A stretch of 64,000 nt of DNA from Lachnospiraceae bacterium (GCA_017621815.1 JAGASK010000031.1:16559-80558), one strand, 5' to 3'. Positions 1 to 7,702 are shown, counted from the first letter of the stretch. Numbers and translations are program-made. The notes: a model not told the origin generated them from the letters alone.

Positions 1-1130
1 AGGGACTCTCCGGAAACCTGAACCGGCATTGCATCAGGCGAAGTCTCAATACTGCCGCATGCGGTCAAAAAGCCGATTCCCATAAACGCACTTACAGAAA
101 GTAGTATTTTAAATCCGTTTTGTTTTTTGTATTGAAGAATTCCCTTTAATCTCTCCTTCAAGTCCTCTTTTCTCTCCAATAAGGTTGTTGAAGGCACATT
201 GCTTCCAAAAGCAATATTTTGCTCCGCCGCATTTATCAGGATATTGCCGTAAGCAGTTCTTCCCTCCTTTGTCAGGCTTGTAAGAACTGCCTCATCACAG
301 GAAAGCTCACAGTCAATGTTCAGCTTTCTGACAATCAGATAAAGCACAGGATTGAACCAATGAATACAAAGCAATATCTGATAAAGCCATTTATACCACA
401 AGTCCTTCCTTTTAATATGAATCAGTTCATGGTGAATTACCATCTTCATTTGTGATAACTCTCTGTCTCCCTCCGGCAGGACAATCACAGGTTTCCATAA
501 ACCGATAGTAAGAGGGCTTGAAACAGAAGCGCTTTCATATAACGCGGGTGCTCTTTTGATATGAAGTTTTTGAGCCATTTCTGCTGTCAATCCGGTTTCT
601 TCATTTTCTGAAATCTGCGTGCTGCCGCCTCTGATACTGTCTGTAAAGTGCCTGTAATTCCACAGCTTTTTCGCAAGAATAATAACCCCGCCGAAAATCC
701 ATACAATTCCTGCTGCCATTCCCATATCCACTGCGCTTTTTCCGCCGGACAACACTGAATTTATTTCCGCAAGGGAAGCTTCTGCCCCGGAAACTCCTGA
801 ATGAACATCTTCCGGCATAACACCATTTGTCATAACATCTTCTTTTGCAACATCTTCTGCCGTAACATTTTCTGGCATAACGTTTTCTGCCTCAGTCTCC
901 TCTGCCCGATAGTCCGAAATCTGATTTCCCACGGCTGCCGCGCTTTGGCTCTGTCCAAAGATGTCAAAATGAACGGGCAAAAGCAGCCTCAGGACAACCA
1001 GCAGCCAAACATAATAATTCCACCGTTTGGAAAAGGCTTTTTTTGTAAAAGGCCGTATCAGCAATAAAATCAAACCTGTCAATGCTCCTGACAAGGACAG
1101 CGACAATACGCACAGGATTATTTGTCTCAT
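1..1130 (-). CDS. BlaR1-like M56 family sensor metallopeptidase, copy 1 (C-terminus beyond window edge)
   Basis: Antirepressor-type integral membrane zinc protease, expected to sense a cell-envelope signal and inactivate the BlaI repressor encoded just upstream. Translating the minus strand from the ATG at 1130 gives an open frame to the window edge (about 376 codons). Visible are two N-terminal hydrophobic segments, an extracytoplasmic linker, the zinc motif HELIH followed by IKRKD, the family motif CIHWFNP, CDEAVL, and a last membrane segment ending near a TACGS stretch at the edge. The loop before the second hydrophobic pair carries degenerate five-residue repeats of the form V-x-x-E-D/N (DNA 807-896). 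No penicillin-binding sensor domain is seen in the part present, so a beta-lactam ligand should not be assumed. It lies 31 nt downstream of the BlaI gene and is probably co-transcribed. Family assignment is firm; ligand unknown. Confidence 0.9.
   Translation of the reverse strand, partial: MRQIILCVLSLSLSGALTGLILLLIRPFTKKAFSKRWNYYVWLLVVLRLLLPVHFDIFGQSQSAAAVGNQISDYRAEETEAENVMPENVTAEDVAKEDVMTNGVMPEDVHSGVSGAEASLAEINSVLSGGKSAVDMGMAAGIVWIFGGVIILAKKLWNYRHFTDSIRGGSTQISENEETGLTAEMAQKLHIKRAPALYESASVSSPLTIGLWKPVIVLPEGDRELSQMKMVIHHELIHIKRKDLWYKWLYQILLCIHWFNPVLYLIVRKLNIDCELSCDEAVLTSLTKEGRTAYGNILINAAEQNIAFGSNVPSTTLLERKEDLKERLKGILQYKKQNGFKILLSVSAFMGIGFLTACGSIETSPDAMPVQVSGES
807..896. repeat. 15-bp degenerate tandem repeat inside BlaR1 copy 1
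   Basis: Six consecutive 15-nt units on the + strand, variants of atcttctgccgtaac, begin at 807, 822, 837, 852, 867 and 882; the last is the most diverged. Because 15 is a multiple of three they keep the reading frame and encode pentapeptide repeats in the extracytoplasmic loop of the sensor protease. Confidence 0.8.
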
Positions 1131-1161
1131 ATTTTGCACCCTTTTATCCTTTCCTCTCCTT

Positions 1162-1536
1162 CTACCGGCAATTCCGGTTGAAATAGTCTCGCAGTTCCTC
1201 AATATCTTCCTTCGTCAAAGCTTCACTGTTTACCAGTGCGGCAGCCAGATTTCTGGAGCTTCCTCTAAAAAACTTATCCACGAAGTTTTTCGTCTCCTCT
1301 TTCACATATTCTTCACGCCTTATGCAGGGCAAATAATAATACACTTCCCGCTTTTCCTGACTGATTACGCCTTTTTTTAACAGCCTTTGAATCAAAGTCA
1401 AAACCGTAGTCCGTTCCCAGTTTTTGCTTGCATTTAACAAATTGCGGATTTCTCCTGCATTCAAAGCTTTATCGGAAGACCATAAGACCTCCAGAATTTC
1501 CAGTTCTGCATCGGACACTGTTACTTTTCTATCCAT
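1162..1536 (-). CDS. BlaI/MecI/CopY family transcriptional repressor, copy 1
   Basis: Winged-helix dimeric repressor of 124 residues, the usual BlaI length. The N-terminal domain starts with VSDAELEILEVLW and the recognition helix region reads NWERTTVLTLIQRL; the C-terminal helices end in an acidic/basic dimerisation segment (TKEDIEELRDYF). Start ATG at 1536 is preceded by ggaggt at good spacing. It precedes the M56 protease gene, the standard blaI-blaR1 order, and two perfect or near-perfect dyads at 1578-1616 lie directly upstream, indicating autorepression. By analogy with staphylococcal BlaI/BlaR1, the partner protease triggers its cleavage when a signal is present. Target genes beyond its own operon are not evident. 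Confidence 0.93.
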   Translation of the reverse strand: MDRKVTVSDAELEILEVLWSSDKALNAGEIRNLLNASKNWERTTVLTLIQRLLKKGVISQEKREVYYYLPCIRREEYVKEETKNFVDKFFRGSSRNLAAALVNSEALTKEDIEELRDYFNRNCR

Positions 1537-1577
1537 TTCTACCTCCGTCTGTACTGTATCTTTATTAATCAGGACGA

Positions 1578-1616
1578 GTCTACTTTTGTAGACACTTAAA
1601 GTTTACATCCGTAGAC
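1578..1616. promoter_or_regulatory. Twin BlaI-type operators of module 1
   Basis: Two dyads: GTCTACttttGTAGAC at 1578-1593 and GTTTACatccGTAGAC at 1601-1616, 23 bp centre to centre. Position 40-80 bp upstream of the BlaI start and the TAC/GTA core match the known BlaI operator style. The half-site differs from those of modules 2 and 3. Confidence 0.85.
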
Positions 1617-1680
1617 ACTATATGTCAATCCTTTCTGACAATTATATGAAAAAAGTTTTTACTGATTTTACAATAGAATA

Positions 1681-1712
1681 CAAAACGCTGCGAAAACCAG
1701 GTTTTCGCAGCG
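1681..1712 (-). terminator. Rho-independent terminator after module 2 and the racemase remnant
   Basis: Perfect 12-bp inverted repeat, CGCTGCGAAAAC at 1686-1697 and GTTTTCGCAGCG at 1701-1712. On the minus strand the hairpin is followed by TTTTG, so it ends leftward transcription from the second BlaI/BlaR1 operon. Confidence 0.85.
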
Positions 1713-1737
1713 CTGTAAGATTGATGCCTCGTTGCTT

Positions 1738-1842
1738 TCAGTGGGCCTTTGACGTTTTCTCCTTCACTCCATAAACTATGTCATGATAATAAGGAATTGT
1801 TGATTCCGGTCCCATTCCTCCTACCAGCCCTAATTTTTTCAT
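1738..1842 (-). pseudogene. Truncated aspartate/glutamate racemase family remnant
   Basis: A 34-codon frame starting MKKLGLVGGMGPESTIPYY at 1842 matches the start of aspartate/glutamate racemase family proteins (about 230 residues; K-x-x-G-L-x-G-G-M-x-x-E-S-T-x-x-Y-Y). Homology stops after GVKEKT, and a stop codon and terminator hairpin follow at once, so the catalytic cysteines are gone. A plausible ribosome site (gaaaggcgg) remains upstream. The gene begins 31 nt after the second M56 protease ends, so a complete racemase was probably once the last gene of that operon. It may still be translated as a short peptide, but no function is expected. Confidence 0.75.
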
Positions 1843-1873
1843 TTTCCAAATCCGCCTTTCTTCTATAATTAAT

Positions 1874-3568
1874 CTACCGAATTCCATTCCGATAATCTTC
1901 GGCCTCTTCCTTTGTAAGATAAACAAGACCTTCCAGCTTTCCGTTTTCATCCCTTTTAGTGACTACAGCGCCATATCCGTTTTTTTCACTGGCAGGCCGT
2001 GAAAAAAATGACCCTTTAAATTCTTCCGCATTTGCCCCATTCTGATTATCTGCAAACCAGCAGACCGGCTCACCATTATAATAAAGCTGATAATCATCTT
2101 TTGTAAATTCCGCAGTTAATCCATAATCCTTATATTTGGAAACCAACTTTTCCACTTCTTCCTTCAGCCGTGCGGAAAAGCCTTCTTCTTCAACACCGGT
2201 ACCTTCTGCCGGCATTTCCTGATTATCTGCAGCTGTTATCAATTCTGCAATTTCTTCATTCAGTTCCTGCTCCGTCCTCTCTAACTCCTCTTCCAGCGCT
2301 TTCTTCTCCTGATTGGCTTCTTCTATTTCCTTTCTCAAAGCTTCGGCCTCTGATTCCTGCATTTCAATTAATTCCGTAAGCTGGTGAGCCTGATTCCTTT
2401 GTACCTGATAATATCCTTCTCCTTCAGGCACATAATAAATCATATCTTTTTCCTCGTCTATTAACTGCCTGATAGGTTTGCCGTCAACTAAAAGCCTGTC
2501 GTTTTGAATATCATAAACTACTCCTATTGCTTCATAATCATGATAAAAGTCCTCTCTGCTTTTTGTTCCTTTATATTCTACCGATGCAATTGCCTCAGTT
2601 TCCTCATACTTTACCGTATTGGTAATAAAAACCGTCAATGCAGCTGTTACTACAGCTACTGACACTATAATTCCCCAAAATGCAGACTTCTTAAATTTCA
2701 TAACAGACACAATCCTTTCTTCCACCGCTCCTTTGCCAAATCCCGAACCGGTTATAAATCCAATTTTCCTCTGCTCCGCCATGGAAAGCAGTGTCAATGC
2801 ATAATCCCTTCTGCTTTCTTCTCTCCGGCGGATTACTGTTTCATCACACAGCAGCTCTATATCCCTGTTAAAAAACAAATACATGACCCACACAAGAGGA
2901 TTAAACCAATGAACGCACAGTGCTATATGTACAATCAGCTTTTTCAGATTATCATGATTTTTTATATGTACTAATTCATGACTTATGTAAAAGCCTGTTT
3001 TCCGCTCCTGCATTTGACTGATTCCTTTGGGAAAAATAATACACGGCCGGATAATTCCATAAGTTACAGGCGTTGCCGTACGGTCCGAGGTCAGGAGTCT
3101 TATTTTTGAAAACCGTTTCAGCTCCTTTCCATTCAACCTTGCCTTATCCGTCAATATTTTCCTTTCATCTTCATCCATAGGAAGTCCTTCTTTCAATATC
3201 CGTCCATCCCGGATATAAAGAAAAGCCGAACCCAACACAATGAAAATCATTCCTGAAAAGTAAATAATTGTCACTATGGATTTCCCATTTAATGCAGCAG
3301 GTTCTTCAAATACTACAGTACTTTTTGTTTCCGTATTTTCTTCCGTAGCTGTTTCATAAGTCATCCATGCCTGCAGCCTGTGATTTTGATATTTTCCCAA
3401 ATCAGGAAGCGGCACCGCAACGGAAACAGGAAAAAGCAAACGTAAAATGGCAATTTCCCAAAGTATTACCATTATTTTCTTTGAAATTTTATGCAGAAAA
3501 AGTGACCGAAATAATAAAATTCCCAAAATCAAAACACCGGCTGTTACACTCATATGTAATATGCTCAT
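1874..3568 (-). CDS. BlaR1-like M56 family sensor metallopeptidase, copy 2
   Basis: About 564 residues from the ATG at 3568, chosen because ggagg lies 8 nt before it; longer starts upstream have weaker sites. Membrane segments near residues 8-25, 32-50 and 100-118, zinc motif HELVH at about 197-201 followed by IKNHD, then CVHWFNP, LCDETV, and a fourth membrane segment near 300-320. The C-terminal extracytoplasmic part is unlike the penicillin-binding domain of staphylococcal BlaR1: it has a charged coiled coil (about 390-445, rich in E, K, L and Q) and then a small alpha/beta-looking region with GLTAEF and DDYQLYYNGEPV. It lies 60 nt after its BlaI gene. The sensed ligand is unknown. Confidence 0.88.
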   Translation of the reverse strand: MSILHMSVTAGVLILGILLFRSLFLHKISKKIMVILWEIAILRLLFPVSVAVPLPDLGKYQNHRLQAWMTYETATEENTETKSTVVFEEPAALNGKSIVTIIYFSGMIFIVLGSAFLYIRDGRILKEGLPMDEDERKILTDKARLNGKELKRFSKIRLLTSDRTATPVTYGIIRPCIIFPKGISQMQERKTGFYISHELVHIKNHDNLKKLIVHIALCVHWFNPLVWVMYLFFNRDIELLCDETVIRRREESRRDYALTLLSMAEQRKIGFITGSGFGKGAVEERIVSVMKFKKSAFWGIIVSVAVVTAALTVFITNTVKYEETEAIASVEYKGTKSREDFYHDYEAIGVVYDIQNDRLLVDGKPIRQLIDEEKDMIYYVPEGEGYYQVQRNQAHQLTELIEMQESEAEALRKEIEEANQEKKALEEELERTEQELNEEIAELITAADNQEMPAEGTGVEEEGFSARLKEEVEKLVSKYKDYGLTAEFTKDDYQLYYNGEPVCWFADNQNGANAEEFKGSFFSRPASEKNGYGAVVTKRDENGKLEGLVYLTKEEAEDYRNGIR

Positions 3569-3628
3569 TTCCCCATCCTCCATAACACCTTTCCAGAAAA
3601 GGCACATTTTGCCTGCTGCCTGCGGAAA

Positions 3629-3982
3629 TCACTGCAATTCATCAATCATCTTCTTTAATTTTTCAATTTCCTGCTTTGAAAGCTTTTTCCCATCTAAAAA
3701 TGCCGCAAAAAACTTTTCTTTAGAACCGTCAAACATTTTGTCTATAAGCTCCTCTGTTTCATATTCCTGTATTTCCTGTTTCGAAATAAGAGCACTGCAG
3801 ATAAATCCCGGTTCCTCTCTTTTTACAGCTCCTTTCTCCACACACTTTTTGATTACCGTATAAGTGGTATTTCTGTTCCAGCCAATTTCATCCTTTAAAA
3901 TTCTCACAATCTGACCTGCCGGAAGCTCCCCCTTCTGCCATAATACTTCCATTACTTTTCGTTCCGAATCAAACAATTTCAT
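3629..3982 (-). CDS. BlaI/MecI/CopY family transcriptional repressor, copy 2
   Basis: A 117-residue BlaI-type winged-helix protein beginning MKLFDSERKVMEVLW, with recognition region GWNRNTTYTVIKKCVEKG and a C-terminal dimerisation tail (SKQEIEKLKKMIDEL). It heads the operon with M56 copy 2. Two dyad operators at 4078-4121 of a different half-site (GACTAT) lie 96-139 bp upstream; a weaker ctactgtag palindrome sits at 4010-4018 in the leader. Its recognition helix differs from copy 1 (RTTVLTL versus NTTYTVI), consistent with a private operator. Confidence 0.93.
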   Translation of the reverse strand: MKLFDSERKVMEVLWQKGELPAGQIVRILKDEIGWNRNTTYTVIKKCVEKGAVKREEPGFICSALISKQEIQEYETEELIDKMFDGSKEKFFAAFLDGKKLSKQEIEKLKKMIDELQ

Positions 3983-4077
3983 TCTCTAATCCCTCTTTCC
4001 TAAAACTTTCTACTGTAGTCAAAAATCCTGATATAAGCATGCCGCTTAGCCCGCTTTTTACAAAAACAAGCTAAAAT

Positions 4078-4121
4078 GACTATTGCAATAGTCTTTGTGT
4101 AATAAGACTATCACAATAGTC
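4078..4121. promoter_or_regulatory. Twin BlaI-type operators of module 2
   Basis: GACTATTGCAATAGTC at 4078-4093 is a perfect 16-bp palindrome, and GACTATcacaATAGTC at 4106-4121 is a second one; centres are 28 bp apart. They lie upstream of BlaI copy 2 and downstream of the Rpn-family gene, so they most simply control the module 2 promoter. Confidence 0.85.
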
Positions 4122-4186
4122 AATTTGTGTCAACATATTATAAATTTCTTATTCAAATATTTTAAATATCAGTTCAGCCATGCCAT

Positions 4187-5161
4187 TCATAAGCCAAGTT
4201 CTTTGAAAAGCTTCTCCTGATACTCCGCATCCCTGGCTGCTTTCACCAGATCATCAACACGGGACTGCGCTGTTAACAGCACAATCAACCGGTTCATTCT
4301 TTCCCTTTCTTCTGCTTTTCCTTCAATTTTTCCTTCGACTTTTCCTTCATTTCTCTCATCCTCAAGCCACTCTCTTAACCCCTGACACATATCCACTTTC
4401 CCGCCTTTCTTATGCTTATCTTTGATTCTGAACATCTCTTCTTCTCCCGCATAATTTGCAACCATATCGTATGCATCCTCTTCCAGAAATGCATAGGATT
4501 CGTCCTCTTCTATGAGCTTCTTCAGTTTCTGTTTATCCTTTGAATAACGGATAAAATCAAATACCTGCTTCACATCCGTCTTAAACATATCCGTATTTGC
4601 CAGCTTTCTTATTTCCAGCACATGAATTTCATAATTTGAAACCTTCTCCTTTAAGCTGTCAGGAATATCCGTAAAGTCCAGCAGCCCATGGATATCCCTC
4701 GCACCATCCCATTCCTTTTCACCATAGTATAAGATAAATGTGATTGTGGGAAAAAGCCTGCTGGTCTTTTGAAAACCGTAAAGATACTCTCCCGCTGTCA
4801 GCCCTTTCCGTTTTCTTCTGACAGCTTTCCGTATCTGCATAGCCTGCCTTTCATATTCTCCTGCATCATAGCTCATGGTTCGGAGCGCCAGCCCATAGTC
4901 AATCTCTTCCTGGTTCTCAATACCGATAATTGCAAAGTTTATGCCAAAAGGCGTTTTCCTCACCAAATCCCTGAACAAGGTTCTTTTCCATCTCTGCTTA
5001 CGCCTAAAGCCCTTCATCCTTCCTCTGTACACCCTGGAATCAAGTTCCTGTAAATCCTTTCCTTTCACGAATGCGGTGCCGTTGCATCCGAAACCATTTA
5101 TAATGTCCGCATACCGTTCATTATCGGAAAAGAAGCTGTTGCTGTAAAAATCCTTTTCCAT
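4187..5161 (-). CDS. Rpn family recombination-promoting nuclease/putative transposase
   Basis: A 324-residue protein of the Rpn/YhgA-like group (PD-(D/E)xK nuclease fold), frequent and multi-copy in Lachnospiraceae. The N-terminus has the group's typical SDNERYADIINGF, followed by GKDLQELDSR and GINFAIIGIENQEEIDYGLALR, where the acidic nuclease residues are expected; TITFILYYGEKEWDG follows. The C-terminal third is a charged helix with repeated G-K-x-E-G-K. No terminal inverted repeats or target duplication could be assigned, so there is no evidence of an autonomous transposon. Start ATG at 5161 has a perfect aggagg 6 nt upstream, but that ribosome site can be paired into hairpins (5168-5207). 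It separates BlaI modules 2 and 3. Biological role is unproven; the name follows the family. Confidence 0.8.
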   Translation of the reverse strand: MEKDFYSNSFFSDNERYADIINGFGCNGTAFVKGKDLQELDSRVYRGRMKGFRRKQRWKRTLFRDLVRKTPFGINFAIIGIENQEEIDYGLALRTMSYDAGEYERQAMQIRKAVRRKRKGLTAGEYLYGFQKTSRLFPTITFILYYGEKEWDGARDIHGLLDFTDIPDSLKEKVSNYEIHVLEIRKLANTDMFKTDVKQVFDFIRYSKDKQKLKKLIEEDESYAFLEEDAYDMVANYAGEEEMFRIKDKHKKGGKVDMCQGLREWLEDERNEGKVEGKIEGKAEERERMNRLIVLLTAQSRVDDLVKAARDAEYQEKLFKELGL

Positions 5162-5167
5162 CCTCTT

Positions 5168-5207
5168 CCTCCTGTAATCTTGCAGGAGGTCTCCGGAAAT
5201 CTCCTGC
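5168..5207 (-). promoter_or_regulatory. Ribosome-site-sequestering three-element RNA switch before the Rpn gene
   Basis: In the minus-strand transcript, in order: element A GCAGGAG (5207-5201), element B CCTCCTGC (5189-5182) and element C CAGGAGG (5174-5168), which is the Shine-Dalgarno 6 nt before the ATG. B is perfectly complementary to A over 7 nt and to C over 7 nt, so the ribosome site is masked when B pairs with C and free when B pairs with A. Read directly from sequence; regulatory effect is inferred. Confidence 0.65.
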
Positions 5208-5508
5208 TTTTAATAAAATATGATTGGGTAATTAAAAGCATATGCTTATCAACATTACTGTTTCATAAGCGGCAGATTTCCTAAGATTCTTTGATATACC
5301 GTACAATTTACAGCACAGTATTAAGAAAGGCATGATGCCTGATTAATATAGAAATACTTTATCCTTATTGAACTGCTATTGTTCAATAAAGTATGCTTTG
5401 ATAAAAGCATATCATATAAAATAACGATATGCAATATATTTTTATTTATTTCCACGTGCAATAAGCCAGGCCTCCACTGTCACTCCCTGCATTCGTTACG
5501 GCAATATT
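5208..5508. repeat. Gene-free region with nested inverted repeats between the Rpn gene and BlaR1-M23
   Basis: No coding frame is credible here. AAGCATATGCTT near 5230-5250 is palindromic. At 5354-5394 an inverted repeat has arms ATACT/TTATTGAAC and GTTCAATAA/AGTAT with a 6-nt bulge (TTATCC) in the left arm, and it abuts a second repeat, ATGCTTT/AAAGCAT, at 5393-5410. They may serve as a terminator, as operators, or be the worn ends of a mobile element; none has a clear T-tract. Confidence 0.45.
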
Positions 5509-7206
5509 TTACTCTTGAAACTCCGGCTCAATATAGCTTCCGCCCCGGCTGACGGCAAAATGCAAATGAGAGCCTGTACTGAGACCCGTACTGCCTACAG
5601 TGGCAATCTGTTCTCCCCGTTTTACTTCGCTGCCTTCTTCTCCCAGAATTTCTTCACAGCAGGCATAATATGTCATATCACCGTTACTATGCTGTAAAAT
5701 AATATAATTTCCGCATTCCACATCAAATCCCGTCTCAACCACTGTACCATCCGCAGCTGCCGTTACCGCCGTTCCCGCATCCGCTGCAAAGTCAATTCCG
5801 CTATGCAGTTTTTCCTGCCGGGTAACCGGATGGATTCTTGTACCGAAGCCGTCGGAAATCCTGGCAGACTCTACCGGATAGGAATATAAAATTCTCATAT
5901 CGTTGTGAATCCCCGTTTCATTAAGCAGCAAATTCTCAAATTGATCCCTGGCAGGAACATAATTAGTAATTGTTTCATTATCTTCTTCTGATACAAAATA
6001 CTCACTTTCATGCCCGTCATATGAATCCGAGCCGGGAATGCTCTCTATGTAATTATATTCCTGTTCCCCGGAATTTTCTGCCGGCTTATCGTATTCCTCA
6101 TAGGGCTTTAAAAATGAGGAATCTCCGTCTGCATTCTCTCCTGCCGCAGAAAGCTCCGGCTGCTGCTCCACTAATACTTCCATATTACCTGGAGATACTT
6201 CCGGCAGGCTTTCAGCTGTTTCCTTGCGATTAATCAGCAAAATAACAACCACTGCCGCCACGATGACAGCTGCCGCTGTCATTCCCCAAAAGGAGGTCTT
6301 CTTTAAATTCACAGCATTCTTTATTCTGCTCTTTACACTGTTTTCACCGAATCCGATGGGATACCCGGGCTGCCACCCTTCTTTCAGAGACAAGTTCAAA
6401 AGCGTATTGGCGTACTCCTTCTTTCTGTCAAATCCTATTTTCCGAAGCACTGCCTCATCGCAGGAAGCTTCCATATCACGTTCCATAAATGAAAATGCCG
6501 CCCAGACCAGAGGATTAAACCAATGAATACAGCATATCAGAAACGCAGCCGGCTTTATAAGATAATCCAAACGCCTGATGTGCATTTTTTCATGCTCTGT
6601 CACAAGTTCTCTTTGCACATCACTCAGTTTATCCGGCAGGTAAATAACAGGACGCAAAAAACCTGCCAAAAAGGGAGTGTTTATATTGTCTGAAGTCCGG
6701 ATATAAAAGCTTCGGCCTTTTCCTGCTGTTTTCATTATCCTGCCGTTTTCTTTTCGGAGCCTTCCCATAAAGGTACCGTAACTGATTACTTCATATAAAA
6801 TAAGCATGCATCCTATAAGCAGCCAGATAATTGCCAGTATTCTCACAATCTTATAGGGTAATCCCTTATCCTGATTCAGTTCCTGCTTTTCTTCGCTCAT
6901 CCTGCTTCCTGTTTCCGGATTCACTGTGCTTAAATCCGCCTTATCCGGCTTATATCCATACTCCATTTTCTGTGTTCCCGCTTCATTTGAAAGTTTTTCA
7001 AGCTGCGCAACGGACATATCCGGCACAACGCCAAAGTCCGCCTGTAATGTAACAGGACATATCAAACGGATAAACACCGCAAGCCACAAAAAATAAGAAA
7101 AAGCTTTAGGCGCTTTTTTCAGGCAAAATCTTGCTGCCATCACCGCCAGCATGACAAAAGAAGCCGTAATGCTCATATTTACTACAACAGTAAAAAGTTT
7201 TACCAT
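5509..7206 (-). CDS. BlaR1-like M56 sensor protease fused to an M23 (LytM) peptidase domain, copy 3
   Basis: About 565 residues from the ATG at 7206, preceded by gggaaagga 6 nt away. The N-terminal half is a BlaR1-type M56 membrane protease: segments near 8-28, 36-52 and 120-142, zinc motif HEKMH at about 205-209, CIHWFNP, SCDEAVL and a membrane segment at about 307-326. After an acidic linker (about 330-425) the extracytoplasmic C-terminus is a complete-looking M23 endopeptidase domain with GFGTRIHP, HSGIDFA, and HLHFAV near the end. In M23 enzymes the H-x3-D and H-x-H residues bind zinc, so activity or peptidoglycan binding is possible. This replaces the beta-lactam-binding domain of classical BlaR1, hinting that it senses peptidoglycan. 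It lies 22 nt behind its BlaI gene. Confidence 0.9.
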   Translation of the reverse strand: MVKLFTVVVNMSITASFVMLAVMAARFCLKKAPKAFSYFLWLAVFIRLICPVTLQADFGVVPDMSVAQLEKLSNEAGTQKMEYGYKPDKADLSTVNPETGSRMSEEKQELNQDKGLPYKIVRILAIIWLLIGCMLILYEVISYGTFMGRLRKENGRIMKTAGKGRSFYIRTSDNINTPFLAGFLRPVIYLPDKLSDVQRELVTEHEKMHIRRLDYLIKPAAFLICCIHWFNPLVWAAFSFMERDMEASCDEAVLRKIGFDRKKEYANTLLNLSLKEGWQPGYPIGFGENSVKSRIKNAVNLKKTSFWGMTAAAVIVAAVVVILLINRKETAESLPEVSPGNMEVLVEQQPELSAAGENADGDSSFLKPYEEYDKPAENSGEQEYNYIESIPGSDSYDGHESEYFVSEEDNETITNYVPARDQFENLLLNETGIHNDMRILYSYPVESARISDGFGTRIHPVTRQEKLHSGIDFAADAGTAVTAAADGTVVETGFDVECGNYIILQHSNGDMTYYACCEEILGEEGSEVKRGEQIATVGSTGLSTGSHLHFAVSRGGSYIEPEFQE

Positions 7207-7228
7207 ATGTAATCCTTTCCCGCAGCAT

Positions 7229-7588
7229 TCACTCTGCGTTCTCATCAATAAACTTTTTCATTTCTTCCGCTTCTTCCAAAGACAGCTTCCTGCTGCCGCA
7301 GAAGGCCGCTAAAAATTTAGGTAAAGAGCCTGCAAAAACATCTTCAATATATTTTCTGCTCTGCATACCGTAAAATTCCTCTTTACTGAGTTTTGCACTT
7401 ACTATTGCATTTTCATTTTGGAAAATTCCCTTTTGGCACAGTTTCTTAAGCACCGTATAAGTTGTTGATTTTTTCCAGTCCATTTCCTTTTCACATAATT
7501 TTACTAATTCCATAGAGGAAACAGGTTCATTTGCCCATATGATTTCCGCAAATCTTTCTTCCGCTTCCCCCAGCTTATAATCTCCCAT
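7229..7588 (-). CDS. BlaI/MecI/CopY family transcriptional repressor, copy 3
   Basis: A 119-residue BlaI-type repressor: GEAEERFAEIIW in helix 1, recognition region DWKKSTTYTVLKKLCQKG, and a C-terminal dimerisation helix (LSLEEAEEMKKFIDE). Start ATG at 7588 has ggagg about 10 nt upstream. It is the first gene of the operon with the M56-M23 fusion. Two dyads at 7625-7673 with half-site GTCTAT lie 37-85 bp upstream. The metK terminator at 7703-7741 isolates the module from its neighbour. Confidence 0.93.
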   Translation of the reverse strand: MGDYKLGEAEERFAEIIWANEPVSSMELVKLCEKEMDWKKSTTYTVLKKLCQKGIFQNENAIVSAKLSKEEFYGMQSRKYIEDVFAGSLPKFLAAFCGSRKLSLEEAEEMKKFIDENAE

Positions 7589-7624
7589 AGCATATTCCTC
7601 CCGTCGGAAAAATTACTCTTCACA

Positions 7625-7673
7625 GGTCTATCATAAATAGACCTTTTCTAAAACAAGTCTATTACCCATAGAC
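7625..7673. promoter_or_regulatory. Twin BlaI-type operators of module 3
   Basis: GGTCTATcataaATAGACC at 7625-7643 and GTCTATtacccATAGAC at 7657-7673, centres 31 bp apart, both with 5-nt spacers. Spacer length and half-site differ from modules 1 and 2, which suggests each repressor recognises its own sites. Confidence 0.85.
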
Positions 7674-7702
7674 CAGTTTGTCAAGCTCCAACTTTCTATT
7701 AT

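Noticed and set aside
4187-5508. Complete transposon around the Rpn gene
   Set aside because: No matching terminal inverted repeats on both sides and no target-site duplication could be found by eye.
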